DNA of 7,043 bases from Bacteroidales bacterium (GTDB lineage Bacteria > Bacteroidota > Bacteroidia > Bacteroidales > B18-G4). The notes beneath the pieces are model-generated. The model was not told where the DNA came from. It did not search any database and saw only the letters and a program-made list of their open reading frames with translations. Positions 1-6,806 of the stretch are shown here, piece after piece. The position numbers and the translations under genes were made by a program. Numbering within the stretch: the stretch's first letter is position 1; the number at the start of each line of letters is the position of its first letter. The DNA is taken from NCBI GenBank assembly GCA_030618905.1, contig JAUXCL010000127.1:1-7043 (forward strand), in the 5' to 3' direction.

Positions 1-489
1 GTTGAGCCTGGGTACAACGGAAACTTCCCTGGAGATCACTTTATCCATGCCAAAAAATACAGTGTCAGGGCTAATAGTCAGTAATTGATCTGCTGCATCA
101 AGCTGACTGATAACCTGCTGTCGTAATTGGTTTGAAAGAAAATAATTGTATCCTGATTCCCGGTCCTTCCTGATATAGAGTTCATCAAGGTCAATAAGGA
201 TGGGATTTCTGAAGGTGAGGTATTTCAGGGAAAATAAATTAAATCCTTTGGACCGGACTCTCAAACGCACCGTCTCATCGCCGTCTCCGGTAAGCACGCG
301 ATCATCCGGTAAATTTGTGTAAACCAGTTGGTACTCCACCCCGGTAACATAACTCTGTGATAAACTGATCAGGAACCAGATGAATACAGAAATTCCCAGG
401 CAGATCAGGAAAACATATAACTGACTCCTGAATTTGATATCATCAGGCTTTCCAGCCCGTCTGAAAAGATCAATTATTGAAGACTTCAA
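1..489 (-). CDS. YbbR/CdaR-like single-pass membrane protein, N-terminal part (cut by window edge)
   Basis: Seen: reading leftward from 489 there is an open frame of 163 codons that runs off the left edge, so the C-terminus is missing. It begins KSSIIDLFRRAGKPDD after the initiator and has one strong membrane segment at about residues 23-44 (SQLYVFLICLGISVFIWFLI). A beta-rich extracytoplasmic part with short YbbR-style stretches follows (YQLVYTNLPDDRVLTG, VRLRVRSKGFN). Start: an in-frame TAG lies two codons upstream and no ATG or GTG occurs before the membrane segment, so the TTG at 489-487 is the only reasonable start. Known: YbbR/CdaR proteins are membrane-anchored; in Firmicutes CdaR regulates the diadenylate cyclase CdaA, while the Bacteroidota role is unclear. 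Context: it lies 16 bp after yajC, an order I recognise from Bacteroidota, where coaE often follows. Assignment rests on architecture plus neighbours. Confidence 0.75.
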   Translation of the reverse strand, partial: MKSSIIDLFRRAGKPDDIKFRSQLYVFLICLGISVFIWFLISLSQSYVTGVEYQLVYTNLPDDRVLTGDGDETVRLRVRSKGFNLFSLKYLTFRNPILIDLDELYIRKDRESGYNYFLSNQLRQQVISQLDAADQLLTISPDTVFFGMDKVISREVSVVPRLN

Positions 490-505
490 AAGCTATATTT
501 GATGG

Positions 506-844
506 TTATTTCTTTTCCCCAAGCTGAGAAGTGTTATCCATGGCAATGGCGCTTCTCTCAAGGGTCAACTTAATTTGATTACCCACCTCAATGATAGCTG
601 TAGTTTCCTTCAATTCAAGGATCCTTCCATGGATTCCACCAATGGTTACTACTTTGTCTCCTTTCTTAAGGGATTCACGGAACCTTTTCTGATCTTTTGA
701 TTTTTTCATTTGTGGCCTGATAAAAAAGAGATAAAAAACCACTATGATTAACAATAAGGGCAGAAATTGCATAAATCCACCACCTTCACCACCTTCTTCG
801 GTAGGCATAAATAAAAGGATACTTAACAGGTTATTTAACATCAT
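506..844 (-). CDS. yajC: Preprotein translocase accessory subunit YajC
   Basis: YajC is the small inner-membrane protein that associates with SecDF in the Sec translocon holocomplex and assists export; it is generally not essential. The product has 112 residues, normal for the family. Seen: a short hydrophobic start, a Gly/Glu-rich linker (EEGGEGGG, residues 16-23), one transmembrane helix at about 26-42 ending in the typical FFIRPQ, then a basic stretch (KKSKDQKRFRESLKKGD). The family signature KGDKVVTIGGIHGRI is at 61-75, followed by a small beta domain. Two ATG codons are adjacent at 844 and 841; either could initiate. No clear Shine-Dalgarno is visible, as usual in Bacteroidota. It is 22 bp after the DUF1573 gene and 16 bp before the YbbR-like gene, so co-transcription is likely. 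Confidence 0.95.
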   Translation of the reverse strand: MMLNNLLSILLFMPTEEGGEGGGFMQFLPLLLIIVVFYLFFIRPQMKKSKDQKRFRESLKKGDKVVTIGGIHGRILELKETTAIIEVGNQIKLTLERSAIAMDNTSQLGEKK

Positions 845-866
845 TTGAAATTTTTATGTGTTTCTC

Positions 867-1349
867 TTACATTTTCTCGGGTTGAATGACCATGGCTTTA
901 ATATTCAATTGTAATACATTGGGTTGTGTATTGGCAACAATCCTTACTGACTTATTTTGAATACCACGCCTGCCTTCACTGTTAAAAGTAACGGTGATAA
1001 TTTCTCCATCTCCCGGTTTAATGGGATGCTTCGGGTACTTAATGGCTGTACAACCACAAGATGCATTAACTTTTGCGATCAACAGATCTGATTGGCCGGC
1101 ATTTTTAAATTTGAAACTGTAAATCACTTTCTCACCTTGAATCACAGTTCCAAAATCATGTGTGGTTTCTTCAAATTCAAGTTTAGGCAATTGGTCAAGT
1201 CCGTCGTTTCCATCAGCACTGATAGGGTTATTAACTACATCCCCGGAAATATCCTGGCCCCCTTCCTGGTTACAGGCAAAGGAGAAAAGCAGTAGTGAAA
1301 TCAGGAAAATATGCTTTAATCGTTTCATCATTCGAATAATAAAATGCAA
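867..1349 (-). CDS. DUF1573 family lipoprotein
   Basis: Seen: a signal peptide with basic n-region (KRLKH), hydrophobic core (IFLISLLLFSFA) and Cys26 in the context FSFAC, consistent with a lipoprotein signal and lipidated Cys, although the lipobox is not canonical. A low-complexity linker (about 27-55) is followed by one DUF1573 domain at about 57-155 with family hallmarks: HDFGTVIQGE (64-73), YSFKFKNAG (77-85), and NASCGCTAIKYPK with the Cys98-Gly-Cys100 pair. The fold resembles an immunoglobulin/ASPM-SPD-2-Hydin type beta sandwich; function is unknown. Start: I kept the longest form. ATG codons at 1331 and 1328 (MMKRLKH) give a more typical lipoprotein signal and may be the true start. It follows the T9SS gene by 12 bp and precedes yajC by 22 bp; DUF1573 next to yajC is a familiar Bacteroidota arrangement. 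Confidence 0.9.
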   Translation of the reverse strand: MHFIIRMMKRLKHIFLISLLLFSFACNQEGGQDISGDVVNNPISADGNDGLDQLPKLEFEETTHDFGTVIQGEKVIYSFKFKNAGQSDLLIAKVNASCGCTAIKYPKHPIKPGDGEIITVTFNSEGRRGIQNKSVRIVANTQPNVLQLNIKAMVIQPEKM

Positions 1350-1361
1350 TAATAGTAAAAA

Positions 1362-2627
1362 TTATTGCTTGCCCATGATGGTTATTGAACCCATGAACTC
1401 ATCATTGCTATAAAATCCTACACATTTAAGTACATAATAATATACTCCATTGTTCAGGCCCCCACCGTCCCAGGAGTTCTGATAGTTTGACGCTTCATAG
1501 ACTTTACGACCCCAACGATTATAGATAACCAGCTCATTACTTACATAGCTGTCCAGGTTTCTGATTTCAAAATGGTCGTTGAAACCATCCCCGTTTGGGG
1601 TGAACACATTGGGTACTTTAAGCTCGATCTCCCTGACATCCACAATAAATTGAATAGAATCAGAGCATCCGTCTTCGGTGGTATATTTATAAAATCCGAT
1701 GTAAGTGTTGACGGCATTATACAAATGCGTCGGATTTACAAGACTTGATTTGGTGCCGTCACCAAAATCCCATGACACATTCGATAATTGAATGCTGTCG
1801 GATGAAAGGTTGTCAAAAAAGAAGCTGACTGTCGGATTTTGAATGTAAACACTATCGGGCGAATAATCAACTTCAATCTCCGGTTTATCAAACAATTCAA
1901 GGACATATGAAGTATCGAACTCACAACCCAGATTATCCGTTATTGTGATTCGATTTAAATCCTCAGGGCACAGCCCTATAGCAAAAGAAGAATCATCCGG
2001 GTCCATCAGGGCTCCTATCCAGTCGTAGGCATAAGGGGCTTCTCCTCCCGATGCAGTGGCTTTTGCCTGTCCCTTACAAGGGCTGACCCAACAAATCAGG
2101 GTAGGTTGCACAAATTCTACATACATTCTGGGATACACATTAATGGTAATGGTATCAATGCATGATTGTCCTCCTGCAGTCACTTCCACAGCGTATGTCG
2201 TTTTGCTGCCGGGTTTAACAGTTATAAAAAAGTTTGTGCTTATAATATCAGGCTTATTGTAAACCCGCCATGCGTAAGTGTAATCATCCGGTGTAACACT
2301 CAAAAAAACTTCCTCCTGATAACAGATTGTGGGTGGGGTTTGCTGGATCCTTGCATTTACAAAATGACTTGTAGTGGATGATGTATTGGTGCCATCAAAT
2401 ACTGTAACTGAATAGTCGCCACTTTGTGTGACCCATATAATTTGTGTTTCATCACCGGTACTCCAGGTATAGGTCACATACCCATCACCTGCATCCAGCG
2501 CGAGGCTGTCGACATGGCATCGGAGAATGGTATCGTTGCTCCAGACATTCACAGTATCCGATCTGCTTTGTCCATATGAAGCTACGGTGAATAGCAGAGC
2601 GGTAATAAATACGATGAATTGCTTCAT
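1362..2627 (-). CDS. T9SS type B sorting-domain protein with Ig-like, SprB-like and PKD-like regions
   Basis: A 421-residue predicted secreted or cell-surface protein. Seen: Sec signal peptide (MKQFIVFITALLFTVASYGQ, cleavage near 20). Two Ig-like stretches follow (about 33-95 with TYTWSTGD, and 97-166 with YTYAWRV). An SprB-like repeat is at about 174-245 (CKGQAKATASGGEAPYAYDW, then ITITDNLGCEF). A PKD-type domain is at about 250-332 (VSWDFGDGT). The C-terminal domain at 338-421 begins VPNVFTPNGDGFNDHFEI and contains YNRWGRKVYE and NGVYYYVLK, the gliding-motility-associated (CHU_C, type B) signature. Known: this domain directs export across the outer membrane by the type IX system; type B cargo such as SprB tends to need a PorP/SprF-like partner, which is not in this window. 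No catalytic domain is visible, so an adhesive or structural role is inferred. It is the first gene of the leftward cluster. Confidence 0.93.
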   Translation of the reverse strand: MKQFIVFITALLFTVASYGQSRSDTVNVWSNDTILRCHVDSLALDAGDGYVTYTWSTGDETQIIWVTQSGDYSVTVFDGTNTSSTTSHFVNARIQQTPPTICYQEEVFLSVTPDDYTYAWRVYNKPDIISTNFFITVKPGSKTTYAVEVTAGGQSCIDTITINVYPRMYVEFVQPTLICWVSPCKGQAKATASGGEAPYAYDWIGALMDPDDSSFAIGLCPEDLNRITITDNLGCEFDTSYVLELFDKPEIEVDYSPDSVYIQNPTVSFFFDNLSSDSIQLSNVSWDFGDGTKSSLVNPTHLYNAVNTYIGFYKYTTEDGCSDSIQFIVDVREIELKVPNVFTPNGDGFNDHFEIRNLDSYVSNELVIYNRWGRKVYEASNYQNSWDGGGLNNGVYYYVLKCVGFYSNDEFMGSITIMGKQ

Positions 2628-2676
2628 TACTTTGGTATCCGAAATATCTATGTTATCCTCAATTACAATGGAATTG

Positions 2677-2684
2677 CAAAATTA
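2677..2684 (-). promoter_or_regulatory. Candidate -7 element for the T9SS/DUF1573/yajC cluster
   Basis: On the minus strand this reads TAATTTTG, a perfect match to the Bacteroidota -7 consensus TAnnTTTG. It lies 49 bp upstream of the start codon at 2627, so transcription would begin near 2670 with a leader of roughly 45 nt. No TTG -33 element is found at the usual distance, so support rests on the -7 box and its position. Confidence 0.4.
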
Positions 2685-2790
2685 AGAAAATTTTATACGC
2701 TGATACGTTGGCTGACAGATATTATTAACTCAAAACCGATTGTACTTATTGTTCAGGACAAAACGACAGTAAATCCCTTAAAAATGATGA

Positions 2791-2798
2791 CAAAAATA
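2791..2798 (-). promoter_or_regulatory. Second candidate leftward -7 element
   Basis: On the minus strand this reads TATTTTTG, another perfect TAnnTTTG match, but about 160 bp from the T9SS gene start and without a -33 TTG at proper spacing. It is the exact inverse of the rightward box at 2829-2836. AT-rich DNA gives such matches by chance, so this is weaker than the box at 2677-2684. Confidence 0.2.
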
Positions 2799-2828
2799 CC
2801 GGAAAGCCAGCCCTTGTGGATTTGGCAA

Positions 2829-2836
2829 TATTTTTG
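2829..2836 (+). promoter_or_regulatory. Candidate -7 element for clpB
   Basis: TATTTTTG is a perfect match to TAnnTTTG, 55 bp before the clpB start, implying a leader of about 50 nt. No TTG stands 17-23 bp upstream. An alternative is TTG at 2834-2836 with the imperfect box TTAATTTG at 2858-2865 (spacer 21 bp), which would give a leader of about 20 nt. No CIRCE-type heat-shock operator (TTAGCACTC inverted repeat) is present in 2628-2891. Confidence 0.35.
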
Positions 2837-2846
2837 ATGAATAAGC

Positions 2847-2857
2847 TTGATAATCAA
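2847..2857. repeat. Short perfect inverted repeat in the clpB upstream region
   Basis: TTGATAATCAA is a perfect palindrome with 5-bp arms around one central base, followed at once by the palindromic AATTAATT (2856-2863). It sits 35-45 bp before the clpB start, between or overlapping the two promoter possibilities, which is where an operator would sit. It is short and AT-rich, so chance is a real alternative. Confidence 0.25.
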
Positions 2858-2891
2858 TTAATTTGAATAGGAATATACACACTATAAATCA

Positions 2892-5480
2892 ATGAATTTT
2901 AACAATTATACCATAAAATCGCAAGAAGTTATTCAGAAGGCGCAGGAGATCGCTGATGTGAATCAGCATCAGGCCATTGAAACTGCACATATTCTAAAAA
3001 GCATTCTCACATTTGATGAGAATGTTGCACCATATATCCTGAGAAAGTTGGATGTTAACCTGGAAATCATGGGCCAGGCATTAGATCGGATCATACAGGC
3101 TTACCCTAAGGTAAGCGGAGGAGAACAATACCTTTCAAAAGACGCTGATAAGGCATTGCAAAAAGCTGTAACTTTCCTTAAGGAGTTTAATGATAAGTTC
3201 GTTTCCATTGAGCATATCTTACTGGGTATCCTTGCCGGGACAGATACGTCTGCAAACTTACTTAAAGACAGTGGCATCACGGAAAAGGACCTGGTACGGG
3301 CGGTAAAGGAACTCAGGAAAGGTTCTACCGTAGATAGCCAGACTTCTGATAATGCCTATGATGCCCTGAACCGTTATGCCCGCAACTTGAATGACCTGGC
3401 AAGCAACGGTAAACTGGATCCGGTAATCGGGCGTGATGAAGAGATCCGCAGGATATTACAAATATTGTCCCGCCGGACTAAAAACAACCCTATTCTGATT
3501 GGAGAACCCGGAACCGGTAAGACGGCAATTGCCGAGGGATTAGCCCACAGGATCATAAATGGTGATGTGCCTGATAACCTCAAATCCAAGATAATCTTTT
3601 CACTGGACATGGGAGCATTAATTGCCGGGGCGAAATACAAAGGTGAGTTTGAAGAACGCTTGAAAGGGGTTGTCAAGGAAGTGATTAGCTCAGAAGGAGA
3701 AATTGTGTTGTTCATCGATGAGATCCACACACTTGTTGGAGCAGGTGGAGGAGAGGGAGCAATGGATGCTGCGAACATCCTGAAGCCTGCACTTGCAAGA
3801 GGGGAGCTGAGGGCTGTTGGTGCAACCACATTGAAAGAATACCAGAAATATTTTGAAAAAGACAAGGCCCTTGAAAGAAGGTTCCAGGTCGTCAGGGTGG
3901 ATGAACCCGATACAGATGATGCCATCTCAATATTAAGGGGACTAAAAGAAAGGTATGAAACCCATCATCATGTCCGGATCAAAGATGAGGCGATCATATC
4001 TGCAGTTCAACTTTCTCAAAGATATATCACAGACAGGTTTTTACCTGACAAGGCCATCGACCTGATCGATGAAGCAGCTTCCAAACTCAGGCTTGAAATC
4101 AATTCATTACCGGAACCACTTGAAATTCTGGAACGGAAAATCATGCAATTGGAGATCGAGAAAGAAGCGATCAAGAAGGAAAAAGACAAGGTCAAGCTTG
4201 GAAAACTTGAAGCTGATCTGGCCAATTTCAGCGAGGAGCGCAACGAGTTAAGGGCCAAATGGGAAGCGGAGAAGGAAGTCGTAGAAATTATTCAACAAAG
4301 AAAAAAGGATATTGAGGATTTTAAAATTGAGGCTGAGAAAGCTGAAAGAGAAGGGGATTTTGGCCGTGTGGCAGAACTGCGCTATGGCAAAACACAGGAG
4401 GCAGAGGCTGATGTGCTTGCAGCGAAGGCAAAGCTGGAAGATATGCAAGGGAATACACCAATGATCAATGAAGAAGTAGGATCGGAGGAGATTGCAGAGA
4501 TAGTGGCCAGGTGGACAGGTATTCCTGTCAGCAGGATGTTACAAAGCGAAAGAGAAAAATTAATGCACCTCGAAAAGGAATTACACAAGCGTGTAGTGGG
4601 CCAGGACGAAGCCATCCAGGCGGTCTCTGACGCAATACGGAGAAGCAGGGCTGGTCTGCAGGATATCAGGAGGCCCATCGGTTCTTTTATATTCCTTGGT
4701 ACTACAGGTGTGGGGAAAACTGAGCTGGCAAAAGCGCTGGCTGAAGTCCTTTTCGACAATGAAAATAATATTGTGCGAATAGATATGTCCGAATACCAGG
4801 AAAGGCATTCTGTATCGAGGCTGATCGGAGCACCTCCGGGTTATGTGGGCTATGATGAAAGTGGACAATTGACCGAAGCCATCAGAAGGAAACCATATGC
4901 TGTCGTTTTACTTGATGAGATCGAAAAAGCCCATCCGGATGTGTTCAACATCTTATTGCAGGTGCTGGATGACGGCAGGCTCACTGATAATAAAGGCAGG
5001 ACAGCAGATTTTAGGAATACCATTGTAATCATGACGTCCAACATAGGATCTCATATTATCCAGGAAAGGATTGCCCGGGTTAATAATGATAATAAGGAAG
5101 AAATATTTGAAAAAACAAGAGTGGAAATATTTGAACTATTAAAAAAGACAATCCGCCCCGAGTTTCTGAACAGGATTGATGAGATCATCATGTTTACACC
5201 GCTATCAAAAGAAGAGATCCATGACATTGTCAGGATACAGTTTGAACAGGTCAGTAAGATGTTACTGAAAAATGACATTCATGTCGATATCAGTGATGCA
5301 GCTTTAGACCATATTGCCAATGCCGGCTTCGATCCGCAATTTGGTGCAAGACCTATAAAACGTGTACTTCAGCGAGAAGTGCTGAATGAACTTTCCAAAA
5401 TGATCATCTCGGAGAAAGTAGATCCGAAGTCAAAAATTTTAATCGATGTGAAGGACAAGGAGCTGGTGTTTACACATTAA
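2892..5480 (+). CDS. clpB: ATP-dependent chaperone/disaggregase ClpB
   Basis: ClpB is a hexameric cytosolic AAA+ machine that pulls polypeptides out of aggregates together with DnaK. The 862 residues match the usual full length (about 857-870). Seen: Clp N-terminal repeat domain (about 1-145). NBD1 has Walker A GEPGTGKT (204-211), pore loop KYKG with Tyr249, Walker B FIDE (274-277) and arginine-finger region ERRF (Arg329/Arg330). The middle coiled-coil domain (about 398-530), rich in Lys/Glu, distinguishes ClpB from ClpA/C. NBD2 has Walker A GTTGVGKT (603-610), pore loop GYVGYDE (650-656), Walker B LLDE (673-676) and sensor-2 GARPIKR (818-824). All key residues are intact and no ClpP-binding IGF/IGL loop was noticed. 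The ATG at 2892 fits the family N-terminus (MNFNNYTIKSQEVIQKA). The AGGA at 2869-2872 is too far upstream to be a good ribosome site. Its stop overlaps the end of ychF. Confidence 0.98.
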   Translation: MNFNNYTIKSQEVIQKAQEIADVNQHQAIETAHILKSILTFDENVAPYILRKLDVNLEIMGQALDRIIQAYPKVSGGEQYLSKDADKALQKAVTFLKEFNDKFVSIEHILLGILAGTDTSANLLKDSGITEKDLVRAVKELRKGSTVDSQTSDNAYDALNRYARNLNDLASNGKLDPVIGRDEEIRRILQILSRRTKNNPILIGEPGTGKTAIAEGLAHRIINGDVPDNLKSKIIFSLDMGALIAGAKYKGEFEERLKGVVKEVISSEGEIVLFIDEIHTLVGAGGGEGAMDAANILKPALARGELRAVGATTLKEYQKYFEKDKALERRFQVVRVDEPDTDDAISILRGLKERYETHHHVRIKDEAIISAVQLSQRYITDRFLPDKAIDLIDEAASKLRLEINSLPEPLEILERKIMQLEIEKEAIKKEKDKVKLGKLEADLANFSEERNELRAKWEAEKEVVEIIQQRKKDIEDFKIEAEKAEREGDFGRVAELRYGKTQEAEADVLAAKAKLEDMQGNTPMINEEVGSEEIAEIVARWTGIPVSRMLQSEREKLMHLEKELHKRVVGQDEAIQAVSDAIRRSRAGLQDIRRPIGSFIFLGTTGVGKTELAKALAEVLFDNENNIVRIDMSEYQERHSVSRLIGAPPGYVGYDESGQLTEAIRRKPYAVVLLDEIEKAHPDVFNILLQVLDDGRLTDNKGRTADFRNTIVIMTSNIGSHIIQERIARVNNDNKEEIFEKTRVEIFELLKKTIRPEFLNRIDEIIMFTPLSKEEIHDIVRIQFEQVSKMLLKNDIHVDISDAALDHIANAGFDPQFGARPIKRVLQREVLNELSKMIISEKVDPKSKILIDVKDKELVFTH

Positions 5481-6567
5481 ACCGGACATAGATAATATCC
5501 CCATCTTCGACAATATAATTCTTGCCTTCAACCTGTAATTTCCCGGCATCTTTACAGGCCTGTTCTGATCCAAGATTGATGAAGTCATCGTATTTCATCA
5601 CTTCTGCCCGGATAAACCCTCTCTCCAGATCGCTGTGAATGACACCGGCCGACTGGTGGGCATTCATGCCTGTTCTGATAGTCCAGGCATGGACTTCTTT
5701 CGGCCCGGCTGTAAAAAATGATTGCAGGTTGAGCAAGTGGTAGGCCGCACGGATCATCCTATTGACACCGGGTTCCGATAATCCGGCATCTTCAAGGAAG
5801 GCTTTCCTGTCTTCCTCATCGTCCAATTCGGCAATCTCTGCTTCGAGCTCTCCGGCGATAATAATTATCTCTGTATCATGGCCTTTCAGGGCTTCTTGAA
5901 CCTGCTTAACATATTTGTTGCCGCTTGAGGCAGAGGCATCATCAACATTACAAACAAATACGACAGGTTTGCTGGAAAGCAGGAAAAGGTCATCCACAAT
6001 TTTCTTCTCTTCCTCACTTAAGGGAACTGTTCTGGCTGATTGGAAATTCTCGAAATGGTCTTTGTATATATTCAGGATATCCAGCTCTTTTTTAGCTTTT
6101 TTATCCCCAACATTGGCTACTTTCTCAACGCGTAGCATTCTCCTTTCTACCATTTCCAGGTCCTTGACCTGCAATTCCAGGTCGACGATTTCCAAATCGC
6201 GTACAGGGTCAATAGATCCTTCAACATGGGGAAGGTTCTCATCTTCAAAGCACCTGAGGACATGTATGATGGCATCAGTCTGCTGGATCTCTCCAAGGAA
6301 TTTGTTGCCAAGTCCTTCACCTTTGCTGGATCCTTTGGCCAGACCGGGGATATCTGCAATTTCAACAGTTGCAGGGACAACTTTTGCCGCGTTAATTAGC
6401 TTATCAATTTCGTACAGCCTTTGATCAGGGACATTGACAACACCAATATTGGTTTTGGATGTGCTGAATGCAAAGTTGCTGGATTGTGCTTTAGAACTGG
6501 AAATGCAGTTGAAGATAGTTGTCTTACCAATATTTGTAATGCCGATGATTCCACACTTTAGAGCCAT
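5470..6567 (-). CDS. ychF: YchF/OLA1-family P-loop ATPase, divergent in the nucleotide-binding motifs
   Basis: YchF is an Obg-related, ribosome-associated NTPase that hydrolyses ATP and is implicated in translation and oxidative-stress response. The 365 residues match the family (E. coli 363). Seen: P-loop GITNIGKT (9-16), switch II DIPGLAKGSSKGEGLGNKFL (72-91), the conserved His114, a helical insert (about 125-200), G4-like NVDD (207-210), and a strongly conserved C-terminal half. The latter has ELDDEEDRKAFLEDAGL (247-263), LLNLQSFFTAGPKEVHAWTI (278-297) and a TGS domain ending GDIIYVRFNV. Odd: most family members carry GLPNVGKS, NFPFCTIEPN, DIAGLVKGASKGEG and NxxE. Here these are GITNIGKT, NFAFSTSKTN (31-40, Ser35 where E. 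coli has Cys35), DIPGL and NVDD. The C-terminal match makes YchF secure; it may be a variant subfamily. It has its own promoter on the far side from clpB and overlaps clpB by 11 bp. Confidence 0.95.
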   Translation of the reverse strand: MALKCGIIGITNIGKTTIFNCISSSKAQSSNFAFSTSKTNIGVVNVPDQRLYEIDKLINAAKVVPATVEIADIPGLAKGSSKGEGLGNKFLGEIQQTDAIIHVLRCFEDENLPHVEGSIDPVRDLEIVDLELQVKDLEMVERRMLRVEKVANVGDKKAKKELDILNIYKDHFENFQSARTVPLSEEEKKIVDDLFLLSSKPVVFVCNVDDASASSGNKYVKQVQEALKGHDTEIIIIAGELEAEIAELDDEEDRKAFLEDAGLSEPGVNRMIRAAYHLLNLQSFFTAGPKEVHAWTIRTGMNAHQSAGVIHSDLERGFIRAEVMKYDDFINLGSEQACKDAGKLQVEGKNYIVEDGDIIYVRFNV

Positions 6568-6599
6568 TGTCTGGGATGTATTTTAAGTTTAAAACGCTG

Positions 6600-6607
6600 C
6601 AAAGATA
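6600..6607 (-). promoter_or_regulatory. -7 promoter element for ychF
   Basis: On the minus strand this reads TATCTTTG followed by CAGCG, a perfect match to TAnnTTTG in the context commonly seen at Bacteroidota promoters. It lies 33 bp upstream of the ychF ATG at 6567, giving a leader of about 25 nt. No TTG -33 box is visible at 17-23 bp. Confidence 0.6.
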
Positions 6608-6667
6608 GTAATTGTAAGATTTTGGAGATCAGTTGTATATTTATTTTTTATTTTAAAATATGTTTTG

Positions 6668-6675
6668 TAATTTTG
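6668..6675 (+). promoter_or_regulatory. -7 promoter element for the acidic-protein gene at 6807
   Basis: TAATTTTG followed by CACGCC is a perfect TAnnTTTG match on the plus strand, preceded by a very AT-rich tract (about 6636-6670). It diverges from the ychF box at 6600-6607, with 60 bp between the two elements. Transcription would start near 6682, leaving a leader of about 125 nt before the ATG at 6807. No -33 TTG at standard spacing was found. Confidence 0.6.
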
Positions 6676-6806
6676 CACGCCAATTTACGGGGCAGATAGT
6701 CCTGGTGAACTTATTCCCACGGAAATAATTGAAAATAAACGGAGTATTAACCCGGTAATGGACGCAGGGAGGGAATATTGCGGACAAAACCACAAATCAA
6801 ATTTGA
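6676..6806 (+). other. Long 5' leader of the gene at 6807, with possible stem and small upstream ORF
   Basis: This 131-bp stretch between the -7 box and the ATG is longer than the other leaders inferred here. Seen: TATTCCC (6712-6718) is perfectly complementary to GGGAATA (6771-6777), which could close a 52-nt loop. A local TTATTCC/GGAAATAA pairing (6711-6728) would compete with it. An ATG at 6758 opens a 19-codon frame (MDAGREYCGQNHKSNLNGR) that stops at 6815-6817, overlapping the downstream start by 11 nt in another frame. I do not recognise a named leader family; regulatory function is inference only. Confidence 0.3.

Noticed and set aside
1092..1413. Rightward open frames opposite the DUF1573 gene
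   Set aside because: They are antisense to a gene with clear family motifs and a lipoprotein signal, and show no coding features themselves.
2619..2837. 72-codon rightward open frame in the clpB upstream region
   Set aside because: It overlaps the start of the T9SS gene and the promoter region, has no recognisable ribosome site or family motif, and its composition fits translated AT-rich intergenic DNA.
2628..2891. CIRCE heat-shock operator before clpB
   Set aside because: I looked for the TTAGCACTC inverted repeat with 9-bp spacing and found nothing close to it.
3374..3925. 183-codon open frame antisense to clpB
   Set aside because: It lies wholly opposite a conserved part of clpB (NBD1), its Ser/Leu-rich translation resembles no protein family, and it has no promoter or ribosome site of its own; it is a reading-frame shadow.
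5481..5530. Possible transcription terminator between clpB and ychF
   Set aside because: The genes overlap and no stable stem followed by a T-run is visible on either strand near the junction.
5915..6424. 169-codon open frame antisense to ychF
   Set aside because: Fully inside the secure ychF gene, Ser-rich low-complexity translation, no family resemblance; a shadow frame.
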